From Betaproteobacteria bacterium (GTDB taxonomy: Bacteria > Pseudomonadota > Gammaproteobacteria > Burkholderiales > Burkholderiaceae_C), in contig JADJWD010000007.1 of the NCBI GenBank assembly GCA_016716535.1, forward strand, positions 806,001 through 870,000: 64,000 bases of DNA, written 5' to 3'. Position numbers and translations under genes: made by a program. The notes under the pieces were generated by a model, which was not told where the DNA came from, did not search any database, and worked only from the letters and a program-made list of their open reading frames with translations. Below, in pieces: positions 60,570-64,000 of the stretch. The first letter of the stretch is position 1; every line of letters starts with the position of its first letter.

Positions 60570-62351
60570 GTGAGGCGGCGCGCCGTCCTCGCCGGCGCCG
60601 CAGCCGCCTGGCCGGCCCGCGCCGCCCCGCACTCGAGCGGTGACAAGGTCTTTCGCTACGCCTTCAACTTCGCCGAGACCGGCTTCGATCCGCCGCGCGT
60701 CTCCGACCAGTCGTCGATCCGCGTGCTCGCGCACATCTTCGAGCCGCCGCTCACCTGGGACGTGCTGGCGCGGCCGGCCAAGCTCGTGCCGCTCGTCGCC
60801 GCGGCGTTGCCCGAGGTGGCCGACGGGCATCGCCGCTTCACCTTCACGATCCGCGAGCGCATCTTCTTCGCCGACGACCCGGCCTTCGAAGGCCGGCCGC
60901 GCGAGCTGGTCGCCGCCGACTTCGTCTACTCGATCAAGCGCTTCTACGACCCGGCGCTGCGCAGCGAGTGGCTGTACCGCTGGGAGAACGCGAAGATCCT
61001 GGGCCTGTCGGAACTGCGCCGGCGCGTGCTCGCCGACAAGCGCCCGTTCCCCTACGACGAGGAGGTGCCGGGTCTGCGCGCGCTCGACCGCTACCGCTTC
61101 GAGGTGCGGCTGGCCGAACCGGCGCCGCGTTTCGCGCAGGAGTTTGCCTCGGTGACGCTGGCCGGCGCCGTGGCGCGCGAAGTCGTCGAGCGCTACGCGG
61201 CCGACCCGCAGGCGCACCCGGTGGGCACGGGGCCCTTCATGCTGCGCGAATGGCGGCGCGCCTCGCGCATCGTGCTCGTGAAGAACCCGCGCTTTCGCGA
61301 AGAGCGCTTCGCCGGCCAGCCGGCCCAGGGCGACACGGCCGCCGAAGCGGTGGCCAGGCGGCTGGCCGGCGCGCGTGCGCCGCTGGTCGACCGGCTCGAG
61401 TTCGACATCATCGAAGAGTCGCAGCCGCGCTGGCTCGCCTTCCTCAACGGCGAGCACGACGCGGTGGCGGTGCCGGTGGACCTCGCGTCGCTGGCGGTGC
61501 CGGGCGGGCGGCTGGCGCCGTACCTTGCGCGGCGTGGCGTGCAGCTCGACCGCCAGCTCGCACCCAGCACGACGCACACCTTCTTCAACTTCGACGACCC
61601 GCTGGTCGGCGGCTACACGGCCGACAAGGTGGCGCTGCGCCGCGCCATCCTGCTCGCCTACGACAGCGCGCTCGAGGCGCGCCTCGTGCGCGGCGGCCAG
61701 GCGGTGCCGGCGGCGAGCATGATCCCGCCGGCCTGCTACGGCGCCGAGCCCGGCATCGCCAGCGAGATGAACCGCCCGAGCCGCGCGCGCGCCGCGGCGC
61801 TGCTCGACCTCTACGGCTACGCCGACCGCAACGGCGACGGTTGGCGCGAGCAGCCCGACGGCCGGCCGCTCGAGCTGCGCCTGGCGTTCCCGCCCGACCA
61901 GCGCGCGCGCCGCGTCAGCGAGCTGTGGCTCAAGCAGATGAGCGCCGTCGGGCTGCGCACGCGCTTCGAGGTGGCGCCGTTCGGCGAGCTGATCCGCAAG
62001 TCGCTGGCCGGGCAATTGATGATGTGGAGCTTCACGTGGAGCGCCGGCGCGCCCGACGGCGACTTCTTCCTCGGCCTCGCCTACGGGCCCAACGCCGAGC
62101 AGAGCAACGACGCGCGCTTTCGCCTCGCGGCCTTCGACCGCCTCTACGAACGCCAGCGCCGCCTGCCCGACGGCGCCGAGCGGCTGGCGGTGATGCGCGA
62201 GGCGAAGAAGCTGATGCTCGCCTACGTGCCCTACATCTCGCACCTGCACGAGATCAACAACGACCTGCTGCACGCGCACGTGCGCGGGCCGATGCGGCAG
62301 CCGTTCTCGAGCGACTGGTTCCGCTGGGTCAGCGTGGAGGGCGAGCCCTAG
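60570..62351 (+). CDS. Peptide-type ABC transporter substrate-binding protein (family 5), copy 3
   Basis: A 593-residue third paralogue. Start is GTG at 60570, seven bases after the preceding stop. The signal is very short (MRRRAVLAGAAAAWPARA). Shared blocks: KVFRYAFNFAETGFDPPRV, DFVYSIKRFYDPAL, AHPVGTGPFMLREWRR, LYGYADRNGDGWRE. It departs most from the others in the binding-face segment (EHDAVAVPVDLASLAVPGG), where copies 1 and 2 share a DFLDRLPP-like sequence. A different ligand is plausible. Confidence 0.92.
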   Translation: MRRRAVLAGAAAAWPARAAPHSSGDKVFRYAFNFAETGFDPPRVSDQSSIRVLAHIFEPPLTWDVLARPAKLVPLVAAALPEVADGHRRFTFTIRERIFFADDPAFEGRPRELVAADFVYSIKRFYDPALRSEWLYRWENAKILGLSELRRRVLADKRPFPYDEEVPGLRALDRYRFEVRLAEPAPRFAQEFASVTLAGAVAREVVERYAADPQAHPVGTGPFMLREWRRASRIVLVKNPRFREERFAGQPAQGDTAAEAVARRLAGARAPLVDRLEFDIIEESQPRWLAFLNGEHDAVAVPVDLASLAVPGGRLAPYLARRGVQLDRQLAPSTTHTFFNFDDPLVGGYTADKVALRRAILLAYDSALEARLVRGGQAVPAASMIPPACYGAEPGIASEMNRPSRARAAALLDLYGYADRNGDGWREQPDGRPLELRLAFPPDQRARRVSELWLKQMSAVGLRTRFEVAPFGELIRKSLAGQLMMWSFTWSAGAPDGDFFLGLAYGPNAEQSNDARFRLAAFDRLYERQRRLPDGAERLAVMREAKKLMLAYVPYISHLHEINNDLLHAHVRGPMRQPFSSDWFRWVSVEGEP

Positions 62352-62370
62352 GGCCGCAGGTAGGGGCCGA

Positions 62371-62391
62371 GGGCCGCGGGCTCCGCGGCCC
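62371..62391. terminator. Perfect hairpin between convergent binding-protein and pckG genes
   Basis: GGGCCGCGG and CCGCGGCCC form a nine-base perfect stem around GCT midway between two converging stop codons. It could terminate transcription in both directions, although no T tract follows on either strand. Confidence 0.5.
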
Positions 62392-62396
62392 GCGCC

Positions 62397-64000
62397 TCAG
62401 GCCGCCAGCCGCTCTTCGATCAGCTTCTTCGTCGCCGGCAGCGCCGCCGGCAGGTGGTAGGCGAGCTGCGCGAAGAGCTGGTCGTGCAGCTTCAGCTCCT
62501 CGGTCCAGGCGGCGCGGTCGATGCCGATGACGCTTTGGAACTGCTCGCGCGTGAACGGCAGGCCCGTCCAGCGCAGGTCTTCGTAGCGCGGGCTGACGCC
62601 GAAGACGTTCTCGCTGCCGCTGGCCTTGTTCTCGATGCGGCCGAGCACCCACTCGAGCACGCGCATGTTCTCGCCATAGCCGGGCCAGACGAACTTGCCG
62701 TCGGCGCCCTTCCGGAACCAGTTGACGCAGTAGATGCGCGGCAGCTTGGAGCCGGCCTTCTCGAGCTTGGCGCCGAGGTCGAGCCAGTGCTGGAAGTAGT
62801 CGCTCATGTTGTAGCCGGCGAACGGCAGCATGGCGAACGGGTCGCGGCGCACGATGCCTTGCGCGCCGGCCTGCGCCGCGGTCGTCTCGCTGCCCATCGT
62901 CGCGGCCATGTAGACGCCTTCGGCCCAGTTGCGCGCCTCGGTGACCAGCGGCACCGTCGTGCTGCGCCGGCCGCCGAAGACGAAGGCATCGATCGCCACG
63001 CCCTCGGGGTCGTCCCACTGGTGGTCGAGCACCGGGTTGTTGGTGGCAGCGACGGTGAAGCGCGCGTTCGGGTGCGCAGCGGGGCGCGGCTTGCCGTTGG
63101 CTTCGGGATTGGCCTTCGCGATCTCGGGCGTCCAGTCGCGGCCCTGCCAGTCGACGAGGTGCGCCGGCGGCGTGTCCGTCATGCCTTCCCACCACACGTC
63201 GCCGTCGTCGGTGAGCGCGACGTTGGTGAAGATGACGTTCTTCTTCAGCGAATCCATGCAGTTCGGATTCGTGTGGTCGTTCGTGCCCGGGGCGACGCCG
63301 AAGTAGCCGGCCTCGGGGTTGATCGCGTACAGGCGCCCGTCGGCGTGCGGCTTGATCCAGGCGATGTCGTCGCCGATCGTCGTGACCTTCCAGCCCTCGA
63401 AGCCCGCGGGCGGCACGAGCATGCTGAAGTTGGTCTTGCCGCAGGCGCTGGGGAAGGCGGCGGCGACGTGGTACTTCTTGCCCTGCGGCGACGTGACGCC
63501 GAGGATCAGCATGTGCTCGGCGAGCCAGCCCTGCTCACGGCCCATGTTGCTGGCGATGCGCAGCGCGAAGCACTTCTTGCCCAGCAGCGCATTGCCGCCG
63601 TAGCCCGAGCCGTAGCTCCAGATCTCGCGCGTGGCCGGGTAGTGGACGATGTACTTCGTCTTGTTGCACGGCCAGGCAACATCCTTCTGGCCCGCGGCGA
63701 GCGGCGCACCGACCGTGTGCACGCACGGCACGAAGGCGCCTTCGGCGCCGAGCACGTCCAGCGCGCCGCGGCCCATGCGCGTCATCACCCGCATGCTCAC
63801 GGCGACGTAGGGGCTGTCGGTCAGCTCGACACCAATGTGGCTGATGTGGCTGCCCAGCGGCCCCATCGAGAACGGCACGACGTACATCGTGCGGCCGCGC
63901 ATCGCGCCGCGGAAGAGCGCGTTCTCACCGGTTTGCAGCAACGCCCGCATCTCGGCCGGCGCGACCCAGTTGTTGGTGGGGCCGGCGTCTTCCTGGCGCT
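62397..64000 (-). CDS. pckG: Phosphoenolpyruvate carboxykinase (GTP), 5' end outside window
   Basis: Converts oxaloacetate and GTP to PEP, CO2 and GDP in gluconeogenesis. The frame continues to the window edge, where it reads DAGPTNNWVAPAEM, a conserved N-terminal block of the GTP-type enzyme, so the first internal ATG (63950) is not the start. Other diagnostic motifs: the kinase P-loop FPSACGKTNFSML, the metal/hinge region GDDIAWIKPHADGRLYAINP, AGYFGVAPGTN, FGGRRSTTVPLV and CVNWFRKGADGKFVWPGYGENMRV (shown in parts: NWFRKGADGKF, WPGYGENMRV). The C-terminal end is normal. It converges with the third binding-protein gene. Confidence 0.96.
   Translation of the reverse strand, partial: RQEDAGPTNNWVAPAEMRALLQTGENALFRGAMRGRTMYVVPFSMGPLGSHISHIGVELTDSPYVAVSMRVMTRMGRGALDVLGAEGAFVPCVHTVGAPLAAGQKDVAWPCNKTKYIVHYPATREIWSYGSGYGGNALLGKKCFALRIASNMGREQGWLAEHMLILGVTSPQGKKYHVAAAFPSACGKTNFSMLVPPAGFEGWKVTTIGDDIAWIKPHADGRLYAINPEAGYFGVAPGTNDHTNPNCMDSLKKNVIFTNVALTDDGDVWWEGMTDTPPAHLVDWQGRDWTPEIAKANPEANGKPRPAAHPNARFTVAATNNPVLDHQWDDPEGVAIDAFVFGGRRSTTVPLVTEARNWAEGVYMAATMGSETTAAQAGAQGIVRRDPFAMLPFAGYNMSDYFQHWLDLGAKLEKAGSKLPRIYCVNWFRKGADGKFVWPGYGENMRVLEWVLGRIENKASGSENVFGVSPRYEDLRWTGLPFTREQFQSVIGIDRAAWTEELKLHDQLFAQLAYHLPAALPATKKLIEERLAA

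Noticed and set aside
56657..60646. 1329-codon minus-strand open frame opposite the binding-protein genes
   Set aside because: The opposite strand encodes three clear solute-binding proteins; the minus-strand frame shows repeated antisense patterns of the same paralogues.

Overview
The window is very GC-rich DNA with tightly packed genes, many ATGA, GTGA and TGATG overlaps, and strong third-position G/C bias. Gene content points to a betaproteobacterium, most likely a Burkholderiales member of the Rubrivivax-Leptothrix type. Supporting evidence: a Bug-family solute-binding protein, an XrtA/PEP-CTERM TPR protein of the PrsT type with a PEP-CTERM cargo protein, a GTP-dependent PEP carboxykinase, a YejBEF-like transporter, and short intergenic repeats of a kind common in that order. 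The genus is an inference. No rRNA, tRNA, CRISPR array, insertion sequence or prophage was seen.

Layout. 1-2073: 3' part of a P-type cation ATPase, then a VapC/Phd-type toxin-antitoxin pair. 2277-12430: a coherent block of mostly uncharacterised genes. A minus-strand unit encodes a CrtC-like lipocalin-fold protein, a fused SCP2-polyprenyl synthetase and a small protein. A plus-strand five-gene unit encodes beta-rich proteins with no function I recognise. A minus-strand pair encodes an IspH and a small helical protein. Two isoprenoid enzymes flanking five unknown proteins make this the best candidate for an undescribed lipid/terpenoid system. 12607-18990: a SpoIIAA-like protein and a type III restriction-modification locus with an AlbA_2/Schlafen-type gene between mod and res. 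19025-23273: yraN, a doubly frameshifted rsmI, tldD, and a threonine dehydratase.

23289-29861: an SPFH protein with a secreted partner, divergent from a two-component system, followed by a DAHP synthase gene. That gene is preceded by an aromatic-rich leader peptide and a Rho-independent terminator, which looks like classical attenuation. 30001-35294: a hydrolase, a histidine phosphatase, a PanE-like reductase, an internally deleted GNAT, a kinase-like protein and an enolase homologue lacking the usual active-site His. 35301-41649: a peptidoglycan recycling cluster (PBP4-like, BadF-type sugar kinase, anhydro-muropeptide amidase-like, GHL10, MurQ). 41785-45538: a vWA PEP-CTERM protein and PrsT. 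45718-52591: a Bug protein, a TonB-dependent receptor and a hybrid histidine kinase. 52592-52929 is non-coding and repeat-rich. 52930-62351: a peptide-type ABC transporter with three tandem paralogous binding proteins. The window ends inside pckG.

Small hairpin repeats of the CTGAGCTTGTCGAAG family occur in intergenic DNA and also inside two coding regions.
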